DNA of 64,000 nt from a bacterium 210917-SL.2.15 (GTDB lineage Bacteria > Bacillota > Clostridia > Oscillospirales > Oscillospiraceae), in contig JAJCJC010000008.1 in assembly GCA_020555605.1 (NCBI GenBank), positions 24,742 through 88,741 of the forward strand, read 5' to 3'. The translations under genes were made by a program, and so were the position numbers. Shown here one piece after another: positions 27,736 to 35,503 of the stretch. Positions within the stretch are counted from its first letter, which is position 1, and every line of letters begins with the position of its first letter. The notes beneath the pieces are model-generated. The model was given only the letters and a program-made list of their open reading frames with translations, was not told the origin of the DNA and did not search any database.

Positions 27736-27921
27736 ATGATTGCAAGTGTAGATCAGAGCGGCTGCATCGGCTGCGGCATGTGTGAACAGACGGCGCCGGA
27801 GGTCTTTCAGCTGCAGGGCGGCACAGCGCAGGCCATTTCCGGAGAGGTGCCGCCGCACTGTGAAGAGGCGGCCAAGGAGGCCGCGGCAAACTGCCCTGTG
27901 TCGGTCATCCACATCGACTGA
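27736..27921 (+). CDS. Small single-cluster [4Fe-4S] ferredoxin
   Basis: A 61-residue ferredoxin. Three cluster ligands are in CIGCGMC (residues 12-18) and the fourth in NCPVSVI near the C-terminus; this is the monocluster type, not the 2[4Fe-4S] clostridial type. It is an electron carrier, possibly a partner of enzymes such as PFOR, though which ones cannot be said. The start ATG 27736 follows an excellent AGGAGGAG; an upstream in-frame ATG has no ribosome site and would add a non-ferredoxin stretch. Confidence 0.92.
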   Translation: MIASVDQSGCIGCGMCEQTAPEVFQLQGGTAQAISGEVPPHCEEAAKEAAANCPVSVIHID

Positions 27922-27991
27922 GCGGCGGGGCGCACAGACAGATTCCCCCTGTAATGCATCTTTTTTGCAGGACGGGACGCACTTTTTGGGG

Positions 27992-28020
27992 TTTACAAAC
28001 CAGGAAACTTATGGTATAGT
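27992..28020 (+). promoter_or_regulatory. Promoter of rpsO
   Basis: TTTACA (27992-27997), a 17-nt spacer and TATAGT (28015-28020), about 110 nt before the rpsO start codon. Confidence 0.75.
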
Positions 28021-28026
28021 ACTACT

Positions 28027-28133
28027 GTCCGCGCACAGCGCGGAATCAACATCCCGTCGCTTAGCTTTGCGGAGCATTCACCGGCCCGAGGCTCAGAGGC
28101 AGGGAATTCAATTTGGAAAGGTGGAAACAAACC
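28027..28133 (+). promoter_or_regulatory. Structured rpsO leader, possible S15 autoregulatory site
   Basis: The predicted 5' leader has a TCCGCGC-ACA-GCGCGGA hairpin at about 28028-28044 and a second GC-rich folded part (28080-28110) before the ribosome site. S15 is known to repress its own mRNA through folded leaders in several phyla. The match here is by position and foldability only. Confidence 0.4.
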
Positions 28134-28400
28134 ATGATGCTGAAAGACGAAAAGACTGCGGTTATCGAAGCAAACCGCACCCACGAGAAGGACACCGGCT
28201 CGCCCGAAGTCCAGATCGCCATTCTCACCGCCCGCATCCAGCAGCTCACTGAGCACATGAAGAAGAACCCGCAGGACAAGCACTCCAACCGCGGCCTTCT
28301 GAAGATGGTCGGTAAGCGCCGCAAGATGCTGGATTATCTGATGGAAAAGGATATCGAGCGCTATCGCGCCCTGATCGCCAAGCTGGGTATCCGCAAGTAA
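28134..28400 (+). CDS. rpsO: 30S ribosomal protein S15
   Basis: An 88-residue S15, a primary binder of the 16S rRNA central domain. The protein has the canonical [29 protein letters not shown] and [12 protein letters not shown]. The start is one of two consecutive ATGs (28134 or 28137); both are well spaced from GGAAAGGTGG, and the second gives the commonest N-terminus MLKDEK. Its usual neighbour pnp follows, separated by an intrinsic terminator, the conserved rpsO-pnp order. Confidence 0.98.
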   Translation: MMLKDEKTAVIEANRTHEKDTGSPEVQIAILTARIQQLTEHMKKNPQDKHSNRGLLKMVGKRRKMLDYLMEKDIERYRALIAKLGIRK

Positions 28401-28410
28401 GTCAAACCGT

Positions 28411-28443
28411 GCGCGGGGAAGGGCAGCCTTCCCCGCGCTTTTT
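28411..28443 (+). terminator. Terminator between rpsO and pnp
   Basis: GCGCGGGGAAGG (28411-28422) pairs perfectly with CCTTCCCCGCGC (28427-28438), loop GCAG, followed by five T. Confidence 0.93.
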
Positions 28444-28586
28444 CAGCAGTGCTGTGGAAAACCACATTTGGGAGTTTTGCCGCCTTTTTAGCCTTTGATC
28501 CTGTCCCCCCCGGCGGGGAGATATGATCAAGCGCTAAACCGGCAGCCCGGCTCCCGTCCAATTCAAACAGAAAGAAGGAGCCAAAC

Positions 28587-30737
28587 ATGTCAACCATTAT
28601 CAAGCATAGAGAGTTCAGTAATTATAAGACCTACAGCATGGATCTGGCGGGCCGCCCCCTGACCCTGGAGGTGGGCAAGCTGGCCGAGTTGGCCAACGCT
28701 TCTGTCCTGGTGCGCTACGGCGACACCGTGGTGCTGGTGTGCGCCACCGCTTCGGCCAAGCCCCGCGACGGCATTGATTTCTTCCCCCTGAGCGTGGACT
28801 TTGAGGAGAAGATGTATTCCGTGGGCCGCATCCCCGGCAGCTTTCTGCGCCGCGAAGGCCGTCCCGGCGAAAAGGGCATACTGACCTCCCGCGTCATCGA
28901 CCGTCCCATCCGGCCCCTGTTTCCTGGCGACTTCCGCAACGACGTGTCTATCATGGCCACGGTGATGAGCGTCGATCACGACTGCTCGCCCGAGATTGCG
29001 GCCCTGATCGGCACCTCCGCCGCGCTGGCGATTTCCGATATTCCCTGGAACGGCCCGGTGGGCGCGCTGAAGGTGGGCCTGGTGGACGGCGAGCTGGTGC
29101 TCAACCCCAACAGTGAACAGCGCAAAGTCAGTGACTTGGATGTCACTGTGGTGTCAACGGGCAAGAAAGTCGTTATGATCGAGGCCGGGGCCAATGAAGT
29201 GGACAATGACACGATGTTCCGCGCCATTGAGCTGGCCCACCAGGAGAACCAGAAGCAGGTGGAGCTGATCAACCGGATGGTTTCCGAGATCGGCAAGCCC
29301 AAGTTCGACTATCCTCATGCCGATTTCAACCAAGAGCTGTTCGACAAGATCGTGGAAGCCACCATGGATGAGGCCAAGGCCGCTATGGATACCGACGACA
29401 AGAACGTGCGCGAGGCCCGTTGGAACGTGCTGATGGATCACTGGCACGAGTTGTTCGCCGAGGAATACCCCGACATGGATAAGTATCTCGACGAGATCAC
29501 CTATAAATTCCAGAAGAAGATCGTCAAGGCCTGGCTGCTGCAAGGCCACCGCGTAGACGGCCGGGCCAAGAACGAAATCCGTCCCTTGGCTGCCGAAGTG
29601 GGCGTGCTGCCCCGGGTACACGGTTCGGGCCTGTTCACCCGCGGCCAGACCCAGGTGCTCAGCGTGTGCACGCTGGACACCCTGTCCGCCGCGCAGAAGC
29701 TGGATACCATCTGGGAAGAGGAATCCAAGCGCTACATGCATCATTACAACTTCCCCGGCTACAGCGTGGGTGAGGCAAAACCGGCCCGCAGCCCCGGCCG
29801 CCGCGAGATCGGCCACGGCGCACTGGCGGAACGTGCTCTGGTGCCGGTGCTGCCCAGCGTGGAGGAATTCCCCTATGCCATCCGTGTGGTGAGCGAAGTG
29901 CTCTCATCCAACGGCTCCACGTCCCAGGGCTCCATCTGCGGCTCCACGCTGGCGCTGATGGATGCCGGCGTGCCAATCAAGGCTCCTGTGGCCGGCATTT
30001 CCTGCGGCCTGATCCAGGATGATGACGGTTCTTTTACCACCTTTATCGATATCCAGGGCGTGGAGGATTTCCACGGCGAGATGGACTTCAAAGTGGGTGG
30101 CACCAAGAAGGGCATCACTGCCATTCAGATGGATCTGAAAAATGACGGGCTGACCATGGAGATCATCAAAAATGCGCTGGAGATCACCTATGATGCCCGC
30201 TGCCAGATCCTGGACCAGATCATGCTGCCCGTGATCGCCGAGCCGCGGCCCGAGGTCAGTAAGTATGCGCCCAAGATGCTCACCATGCACATCGATCCGG
30301 ACAAGATCCGCGAGGTCATCGGCTCCGGCGGTAAGGTTATCCAGAAGATCGTGGCCGACACTGGCGCCAAGATCGACATCGAGGACGACGGCTCCATCTT
30401 CATTTCCGCGCCCAACCCGGAGAGCTGCGACGCAGCCAAGAAAGCCATCGACACCATCGTGTTCGTGCCGGAAGTGGGCAGCCTGTACTATGGCCGCGTG
30501 GTGCGCCTGATGCAGTTCGGCGCGTTCGTGGAACTGGCTCCCGGCAAGGATGGCCTGGTGCACATCTCCAAGCTGGCCAACCACCGCGTGGAAAAGGTGG
30601 AAGACGTATGCAAGATCGGCGACATGATGTGGGTCAAGGTCACAGAGATCGACGAAAAGGGCCGCGTGAACCTGAGCCACAAGGACGCTATGAAGGAAAT
30701 CGAGGCCAAGAAGGCTGCCGGCGAGGAGATCAAGTAA
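28587..30737 (+). CDS. pnp: Polyribonucleotide nucleotidyltransferase (PNPase)
   Basis: A 716-residue phosphorolytic 3'-5' exoribonuclease of the RNA degradation machinery. Order: first RNase PH domain (about 10-150, DRPIRPLFP), helical domain, second RNase PH domain with the catalytic region GRREIGHGALAERAL and SNGSTSQGSICGSTLALMD, a KH domain (about 560-620, IREVIGSGGKVI) and a C-terminal S1 domain (GRVVRLMQFGAFVELAPG). The start ATG 28587 has AAGGAG upstream. The C-terminal tail after S1 is short (EAKKAAGEEIK). Confidence 0.98.
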   Translation: MSTIIKHREFSNYKTYSMDLAGRPLTLEVGKLAELANASVLVRYGDTVVLVCATASAKPRDGIDFFPLSVDFEEKMYSVGRIPGSFLRREGRPGEKGILTSRVIDRPIRPLFPGDFRNDVSIMATVMSVDHDCSPEIAALIGTSAALAISDIPWNGPVGALKVGLVDGELVLNPNSEQRKVSDLDVTVVSTGKKVVMIEAGANEVDNDTMFRAIELAHQENQKQVELINRMVSEIGKPKFDYPHADFNQELFDKIVEATMDEAKAAMDTDDKNVREARWNVLMDHWHELFAEEYPDMDKYLDEITYKFQKKIVKAWLLQGHRVDGRAKNEIRPLAAEVGVLPRVHGSGLFTRGQTQVLSVCTLDTLSAAQKLDTIWEEESKRYMHHYNFPGYSVGEAKPARSPGRREIGHGALAERALVPVLPSVEEFPYAIRVVSEVLSSNGSTSQGSICGSTLALMDAGVPIKAPVAGISCGLIQDDDGSFTTFIDIQGVEDFHGEMDFKVGGTKKGITAIQMDLKNDGLTMEIIKNALEITYDARCQILDQIMLPVIAEPRPEVSKYAPKMLTMHIDPDKIREVIGSGGKVIQKIVADTGAKIDIEDDGSIFISAPNPESCDAAKKAIDTIVFVPEVGSLYYGRVVRLMQFGAFVELAPGKDGLVHISKLANHRVEKVEDVCKIGDMMWVKVTEIDEKGRVNLSHKDAMKEIEAKKAAGEEIK

Positions 30738-30770
30738 AGATCCCGTCGGTTTGGAACAGGCAGAGTAACA

Positions 30771-30813
30771 AAACTGGGGGCGGAGACGGCTGGAGCGTCC
30801 CGCCCCTGTTTTT
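30771..30813 (+). terminator. Terminator after pnp
   Basis: An imperfect GC-rich stem (AAACTGGGGGCGGAGACG, 30771-30788, against CGTCCCGCCCCTGTTT, 30796-30811) runs into a T-rich tail. Confidence 0.6.
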
Positions 30814-30845
30814 AAACCGATCACGCAATCTATGGAGGGAAAATC

Positions 30846-31523
30846 ATGATCTTTATCGCAGCGGTCATCATTGCGGCGGTGCTGACGTTTATCAGCGTCC
30901 GCATTTTCACTAACGCGCGTAGCGGCAAGGCGCTGGCGCAGTTTGAGCTTCCGGCGGACTCGAATAAGGAGAGCTTTCTGGATCAAAAAACCGGCAAGCG
31001 CTACGACCGGGAAGCCTACCAGAATTACCTTGCCAAGACGGTGCAGCGCATGACGGACCCGCAGCTGCAGAATCTGACCCGTTCGCGCGGGGACGGCAGC
31101 GTGTGGAACGAACTGTTGATGGAGGCGGTCAATGCCGAATTGACCTGCCGCCGCACCGCCATGGAAGCGGCCTGCGCCGAGGATGAAGAAGCGCTGGAGG
31201 AATTGTGCGAGGAGATCGCGCCCTTTTTCTGGGTGGAACAGGCACAGGGCGCGTCGGTGGGCCTGCGGACCGACACCGAACTGCAGTCCGTTTGCACCGG
31301 GCAGGGACTGCAGGGCACGGGGTTTGACTGGGACACGCTGGCCAAGCGCTATGTGGAGGAGCAGGCCCCTGCGCTGAAAGGAAAACTGGAATTTGACTCG
31401 CAAGAGGATCTGTTCAGCGTGTATGCCCGGGACGAGGCGGCGCTGCAGACCTTTATCCGCGGGTTCCGGGAAGTCTGTGAAGATGCTGGGCAGTGTGCTG
31501 CCCGGCTCGTCGCAGAGCGATGA
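30846..31523 (+). CDS. Membrane-anchored protein of unknown function
   Basis: A 225-residue protein that I do not recognise. Residues 2-20 (MIFIAAVIIAAVLTFISVR) form one membrane anchor with no cleavage motif. The rest is hydrophilic and mostly helical, with an acidic patch (CAEDEEALEELCEEI, about 108-122) and scattered Cys. It has a clear ribosome site (GGAGGGAA) and a long perfect terminator directly after it, so it is expressed as its own gene or as the tail of the pnp unit. There are no catalytic motifs. Confidence 0.8.
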   Translation: MIFIAAVIIAAVLTFISVRIFTNARSGKALAQFELPADSNKESFLDQKTGKRYDREAYQNYLAKTVQRMTDPQLQNLTRSRGDGSVWNELLMEAVNAELTCRRTAMEAACAEDEEALEELCEEIAPFFWVEQAQGASVGLRTDTELQSVCTGQGLQGTGFDWDTLAKRYVEEQAPALKGKLEFDSQEDLFSVYARDEAALQTFIRGFREVCEDAGQCAARLVAER

Positions 31524-31532
31524 AAAGACAAA

Positions 31533-31585
31533 GCAAAACAGCAGGCGGGACAGCGGATTTCTCCCTGTCCCGCCTGCTGTTTTGC
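31533..31585 (+). terminator. 21-bp terminator hairpin
   Basis: GCAAAACAGCAGGCGGGACAG (31533-31553) pairs perfectly with 31565-31585; the loop is 11 nt. The arms are flanked by A and T runs. Confidence 0.85.
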
Positions 31586-31597
31586 ACAGGGAGTGTA

Positions 31598-31626
31598 TTG
31601 ACAAGGTTTGGGGCACTTGTTATCAT
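31598..31626 (+). promoter_or_regulatory. Promoter of the PnuC-family gene
   Basis: TTGACA (31598-31603), a 17-nt spacer and TATCAT (31621-31626): near-consensus, leaving a leader of about 105 nt. Confidence 0.8.
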
Positions 31627-31632
31627 ACAGGT

Positions 31633-31735
31633 TAATGAGTGAGAAAATACGCGGCACTTTGGCGCCGGGGAAAGCGGTTGTGGGCAGTTCCGCCGTTTTT
31701 CTTCGGCGGGTGCGGCCGGCGGATCTGGAGGAGAG
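31633..31735 (+). promoter_or_regulatory. GC-rich structured leader of the PnuC-family gene
   Basis: The leader contains a CCGCCG/CGGCGG hairpin (31690-31695 with 31704-31709, U-rich loop) and a GGCGCC-centred element near 31660. Vitamin-type PnuC genes are often riboswitch-controlled, but I see no TPP, FMN, preQ1 or NAD-II consensus. Confidence 0.35.
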
Positions 31736-31741
31736 ATGAGC

Positions 31742-32440
31742 ATGGAACAATGGAAGAGACTGCTGCGCTACTTTTCGCGCTCGGAAAAGCTGCTGTGGGG
31801 TGGCTCGGTGGGGCTGATCCTGGCAGCATTTTTGCTGTTTGACCGGGAAAATTATCTGACACTGACGGCGTCTTTGATTGGTGTGACGGCGCTGATTTTT
31901 GTGGCCAAGGCCAACCCCTTCGGCCAGTTCCTGGTGATTGTGTTCAGCGTGCTCTATGGCATCATTTCATATTCCTTTGCCTATTATGGGGAGATGATTA
32001 CATATTTGGGCATGACGCTGCCCATGGCGGTATTCTCCCTGATCACCTGGATACGCAACCCCTATCAGGGCAACCACGCAGAGGTAGAAGTCAACCATCT
32101 GCGCCGCGGAGAAGGCGTTTTTCTGGCGGTGCTGGCAGCGGCGGTGACGCTGCTGTTCTATTTTATCCTTGCCTATTTCAACACGGCTAATCTCCTACCC
32201 AGCACGGTTTCCGTGACCACCAGCTTCGGCGCGGCCTATCTCACCTTCCGCCGTAATCCCTGGTATGCGGCCTGGTATGCGGCCAACGATCTGGTGCTGG
32301 TTGTATTGTGGGTGCTGGCCTCGACGGTTAATATCATGTATATCTCGGTAACCGTATGCTTTGCAGCTTTCTTCGCCAATGACCTGTATGGATTTATCAA
32401 TTGGAGAAGGATTGAAGCGCGGCAGGTGGAGAAGCCGTAA
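31742..32440 (+). CDS. pnuC: PnuC-family vitamin/nicotinamide riboside transporter
   Basis: A 232-residue polytopic protein with seven likely helices, the PnuC/SWEET-like fold that transports nicotinamide riboside (PnuC), thiamine (PnuT) or riboflavin (PnuX) by facilitated diffusion with metabolic trapping. The family-typical motifs are SLIGVTALIFVAKAN, VLYGIISYSFAYYGEM, FSLITWIRNPYQGN and, near the end, FFANDLYGFINW with the conserved N-D-x-Y. Which vitamin is carried cannot be decided; there is no kinase gene next to it. I chose ATG 31742 because GGAGGAG is 8-10 nt upstream; ATG 31736 is too close to it. mnmE follows after 23 nt. Confidence 0.88.
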   Translation: MEQWKRLLRYFSRSEKLLWGGSVGLILAAFLLFDRENYLTLTASLIGVTALIFVAKANPFGQFLVIVFSVLYGIISYSFAYYGEMITYLGMTLPMAVFSLITWIRNPYQGNHAEVEVNHLRRGEGVFLAVLAAAVTLLFYFILAYFNTANLLPSTVSVTTSFGAAYLTFRRNPWYAAWYAANDLVLVVLWVLASTVNIMYISVTVCFAAFFANDLYGFINWRRIEARQVEKP

Positions 32441-32463
32441 ACAGAGGGAAAGGGAGCGAGCAA

Positions 32464-33843
32464 ATGGATACAATCGCAGCGATTGCCACGGCCCGGGGAA
32501 ACGCGGGTGTGGGGGTGCTCCGCATCAGCGGGGAAGAAGCCGTTGCCACGGCGCAGCGGGTGGTGCGCCGCGCGGGCGGCGCGCGGCTGGCGGATGCGCC
32601 GGCGCGCACATTGGTGCGCTGTGCGCTGCTGGATGGGAGCGGCGCAGTGATTGACGACATCTTGGCTGTGGTGTTTCCCGCGCCCCACAGCTACACTGGG
32701 GAAACGGTGGTGGAGCTGCAGTGCCACGGCGCGCCGGTGGTACTGGAAGAAGGGCTGCGGGCGCTGTTCGCCGCCGGGGCACGGCAGGCGCGGCCTGGCG
32801 AGTTTACAAAGCGGGCTTTTTTGAATGGCCGCATGGATCTGACTGCCGCAGAGGCGGTGATCGATCTGATTGACGCGGAGACGGTTCAGGAGGCCCATAA
32901 CGCAGCGCTACAGCTGAACGGCGCTGTGGCCCGGCCCGCCGGGCAGGTGTACGACGCTCTGATGGAGATCGCTTCCCGGTTTTATGCAGTGGTAGATTAT
33001 CCGGATGAGGATATTGCGCCGCTGCAGCAGGCAGAGATGGCCTGTACGCTGCGGGACGGGGAGGCGGCGCTGCGGGCGCTGCTTTCCACGGCGGAACGGG
33101 GGCGCATTTTGAAAAAAGGCGTTCCTACGGCGATTGTGGGCCGGCCTAATGTGGGAAAATCCTCTCTGCTCAACGCGCTTTTGGGGTATGAGCGGGCCAT
33201 TGTCACTGATGTGGCGGGCACCACCCGGGACACGGTGGAGGAAAAAGTACTCTGCGGCGGTGTGCTGCTGCGCCTGACGGACACCGCAGGTATCCGGGAG
33301 ACGGAGGACACAGTGGAGAAGATCGGTGTGGAACGCTCCCGACAGGCTATGGAGCAGGCGGAGCTGGTGCTGGCGGTGCTGGATGGCTCTCGCAGCGTGA
33401 CGGAGGAGGATACAGCGATCCTGGAACGGGCTGCGCGGCATGAAAAGTGGATTCTGGTCTGGTCCAAGGCAGATCTACCTGCGGAAGGGGCGGTGCCCTA
33501 TGCCAGCTTTAAAGCGCCCTATCATGCGCCCGCCGCTATTGTCAGCGTTTCTGCGGTGACCGGCCAGGGACTGGACGCGCTGCAACGGGCGGTGGCGGAA
33601 CAGTTTCCCCTGCCGGAGGCGCAAGAGGGGGCGCTTTTGACCAACAGCCGGCAGAGTGAGGCCGTGGGCCGGGCATTGCAGGCGGTATGCAGCGCCCGGC
33701 AGGCGCTGGAGGCAGGGCTGACGCCCGATGCAGTGCTGACGGATGTGGAAGAGGCCATGACGGCGCTGGGGGAATTGACGGGAAAGACCGTCCGCGAAGA
33801 CTTGGTGGAAACGATCTTTTCCCGCTTTTGCGTGGGAAAGTGA
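32464..33843 (+). CDS. mnmE: tRNA uridine-5-carboxymethylaminomethyl GTPase MnmE (TrmE)
   Basis: A 459-residue MnmE, which with MnmG modifies wobble U34 of tRNA. The N-terminal tetrahydrofolate-binding domain opens with the diagnostic DTIAAIATARG and has SYTGETVVELQCHG; the helical domain is interrupted by the G domain with G1 GRPNVGKSS, G2 GTTRDTVEE, G3 DTAG and G4 WSKAD. The protein ends in FCVGK, the conserved C-terminal C-[IV]-G-K needed for activity. No mnmG is visible in this window. Confidence 0.98.
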   Translation: MDTIAAIATARGNAGVGVLRISGEEAVATAQRVVRRAGGARLADAPARTLVRCALLDGSGAVIDDILAVVFPAPHSYTGETVVELQCHGAPVVLEEGLRALFAAGARQARPGEFTKRAFLNGRMDLTAAEAVIDLIDAETVQEAHNAALQLNGAVARPAGQVYDALMEIASRFYAVVDYPDEDIAPLQQAEMACTLRDGEAALRALLSTAERGRILKKGVPTAIVGRPNVGKSSLLNALLGYERAIVTDVAGTTRDTVEEKVLCGGVLLRLTDTAGIRETEDTVEKIGVERSRQAMEQAELVLAVLDGSRSVTEEDTAILERAARHEKWILVWSKADLPAEGAVPYASFKAPYHAPAAIVSVSAVTGQGLDALQRAVAEQFPLPEAQEGALLTNSRQSEAVGRALQAVCSARQALEAGLTPDAVLTDVEEAMTALGELTGKTVREDLVETIFSRFCVGK

Positions 33844-33915
33844 GACGCTGCGATACGTCTGGGAACAGGAAGTACAATCGGGGCAATGGCGTTTTTGTGC
33901 GGAAAGGAGCAGGAC

Positions 33916-34449
33916 ATGCCGTATACAGCGCACTATAAATCGCCGTTGGGAGATATCCTTTTGGCAGCGGATGACATGGGATTGACCGGGCTTTGGTTCG
34001 AGGGGGAAAAATATTACGCGCGTCATCTGGCGCGGGAACATGAGATGCGGCGGACTGCTGTGCATGAACAGACGGCGGCGTGGCTGGATGTGTATTTTTC
34101 CGGACGGGAGCCGGACTTTATGCCGCCGCTGCATCTGATCGGCACGCCGTTCCAGCAGGAGGTCTGGGCGCTGCTGCAGAAGATCCCCTACGGAAAAACC
34201 ACGACCTATGGCGCACTGGCTGTGGCCATTGCGGCGCGGCGGGGGCTGAAACGAATGTCCGCGCAGGCTGTGGGCGGCGCGGTGGGGTACAATGAAATTT
34301 CGATTCTGGTGCCCTGCCACCGGGTTGTCGGCACCGGGGGAGGCTTGACGGGATATGCAGGCGGTGTGGACAAAAAGAAAGCGCTGCTGGAATTGGAGGG
34401 CGTATCTATGGAAGGGTTGTTTGTGCCCAAGCGGGGCACGGCACTGTGA
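33916..34449 (+). CDS. ogt: Methylated-DNA--protein-cysteine methyltransferase
   Basis: A 177-residue suicide DNA-repair protein that transfers alkyl groups from O6-alkylguanine to its own Cys. The active site is intact: VPCHRVVG (about 139-146) preceded by the Asn-containing helix region GGAVGYNEISI, and the HTH segment PYGKTTTYGALA. The start ATG 33916 follows GGAAAGGAG; a longer frame upstream has no ribosome site. The gene starts 72 nt after mnmE. The AlkD-like gene at 8.4 kb would be a second alkylation-repair function in this window. Confidence 0.95.
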   Translation: MPYTAHYKSPLGDILLAADDMGLTGLWFEGEKYYARHLAREHEMRRTAVHEQTAAWLDVYFSGREPDFMPPLHLIGTPFQQEVWALLQKIPYGKTTTYGALAVAIAARRGLKRMSAQAVGGAVGYNEISILVPCHRVVGTGGGLTGYAGGVDKKKALLELEGVSMEGLFVPKRGTAL

Positions 34450-34465
34450 GAAAGGAGAGGGGGCC

Positions 34466-34872
34466 GTGCGGGAAGCCGAAGGCGTTGCGCTGCGGGACGG
34501 AACCCACGTGGATTTAAGCTGCTTTGGGTGGCGCTGCTACTGAATGGCCGGGAACACAGGGTGGCAGTGTTGTGGGCGTTCGATTTTGCGGGGAAATCCG
34601 TTCGCCGGCTGGAAGAGCAGTATCCGGGTGAGGAACGGCCGGGGCGCGCCTTGCAGGCGGCCCGGGACCGGGCCGCCGCAAAAGTGAAAATACCCCTGGC
34701 GCAGCGGGCGATTTTGGATTGCCACGGAAACCGGCGATGGGCCATCTCATGCTTGAGGCGGCCCATTTTTGCTGCGGATGATACCGTATCCGGGTTGGAT
34801 GGCCGGCAAGCGGCGGAAAAATTGTCCGTTTTATGTGATGCAGCCAATTCTTGCGGGGCGGGTTGCTTGTAA
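34466..34872 (+). pseudogene. Decayed putative-immunity-protein-like gene (Imm-5-like family)
   Basis: A frame opening at GTG 34466 behind GAAAGGAGAGGGG reads about 25 residues (ending CFGWRCY) and stops. Coding potential resumes in another frame at 34528: LWAFDFAGKSVRRLEEQYP, RPGRALQAARDRAAAKVKI and PLAQRAILDCHG, which is the pattern of a family annotated as putative immunity protein in clostridial genomes. After about 34735 the expected His/Ala-rich C-terminal half is absent, and the frame drifts into unrelated residues. A frameshift plus loss of the C-terminus make it non-functional. The family assignment is from memory of the pattern. Confidence 0.6.
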
Positions 34873-34928
34873 AAACTGCCGGAAAACCGTATGCTGACAG
34901 GGAAACTATACATTGGAGGCGAATCGTT

Positions 34929-35358
34929 ATGGCGGATGAAAAAGCGGCGGAAGCGGTGCTGGGGAGCCTGATCCGGTATAAGCGGCAGGCCACGGGGCTT
35001 TCTCAGGAGCGGCTGGCGGAGCGTCTGGAGGTGAGCCGCCAAGCGGTGGCAAAGTGGGAAAGCGGAAAGAGGTTTCCTTCAGCGGAGCGGCTGCTGCATC
35101 TTGGGCAGGCGTTGGATATCCCTGTTGAGGCGCTTTTGGGCCGGGCGGCAGTGCGCTGGCTGTTTTGCCCGCAGGCTGCTGGCAGCGGGAATGGCTGCGC
35201 TCTGGATCGGGTTTGGAATCCTGTGGTGTGCCAGCGGCGGGCGGATGATTGATTGGAATCTGCTGTGGACGTTTGTCAATTTGTCCATTCTCTATCTGGT
35301 GCTTTGGGGCATTGCTCCGGCGCTGTATCTGCTTTGGAAAAGAATAGCGAAAGAATAA
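34929..35358 (+). pseudogene. XRE-type HTH protein with membrane tail, frameshifted
   Basis: The first frame (ATG 34929, GGAGG upstream) encodes an XRE helix-turn-helix: LGSLIRYKRQATGLSQERLA, then VSRQAVAKWESGKRFPSAERL. After about residue 72 it becomes Cys-rich nonsense and stops at 35252. The natural continuation is in another frame (about 35150-35358): a membrane helix LLAAGMAALWIGFGILW and a second one NLSILYLVLWGIAPALYLLW ending WKRIAKE. HTH proteins with C-terminal membrane segments are common in Firmicutes. A single frame lesion near 35140-35175 separates the two parts. Programmed expression of both frames is possible but no slippery site is seen. Confidence 0.7.
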
Positions 35359-35386
35359 AAAGGCCCGGCATCTGCCGGGCCTTTTT
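35357..35386 (+). terminator. Terminator after the HTH-membrane gene
   Basis: AAAAAGGCCCGGCA and TGCCGGGCCTTTTT (35357-35386) form a tight GC stem with A/T flanks and can act on both strands. Confidence 0.9.
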
Positions 35387-35431
35387 GCCTCTATACATTG
35401 TTTTGCACATCGGATTATATTATATTTCAGA

Positions 35432-35460
35432 TTGCGTTTGGCGCAAATATGTGCTATAAT
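35432..35460 (+). promoter_or_regulatory. Promoter of the DUF1836-prmA unit
   Basis: A perfect TATAAT (35455-35460) lies 17 nt after TTGCGT (35432-35437), 44 nt before the start codon. Confidence 0.6.
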
Positions 35461-35503
35461 ACAAATAATATAAATACGATTTTGCGAAAGGAAGGGACAG
35501 GCG

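Noticed and set aside
29904..31616. Minus-strand open frame (570 codons) across pnp and the following gene
   Set aside because: It spans two genes and two terminators on the other strand and shows no protein features.
34929..35358. Programmed frameshift in the HTH-membrane gene
   Set aside because: The two frames are separated by about 30 nt of unclear reading and no slippery heptamer or stimulatory hairpin was found, so a mutation is the simpler reading.
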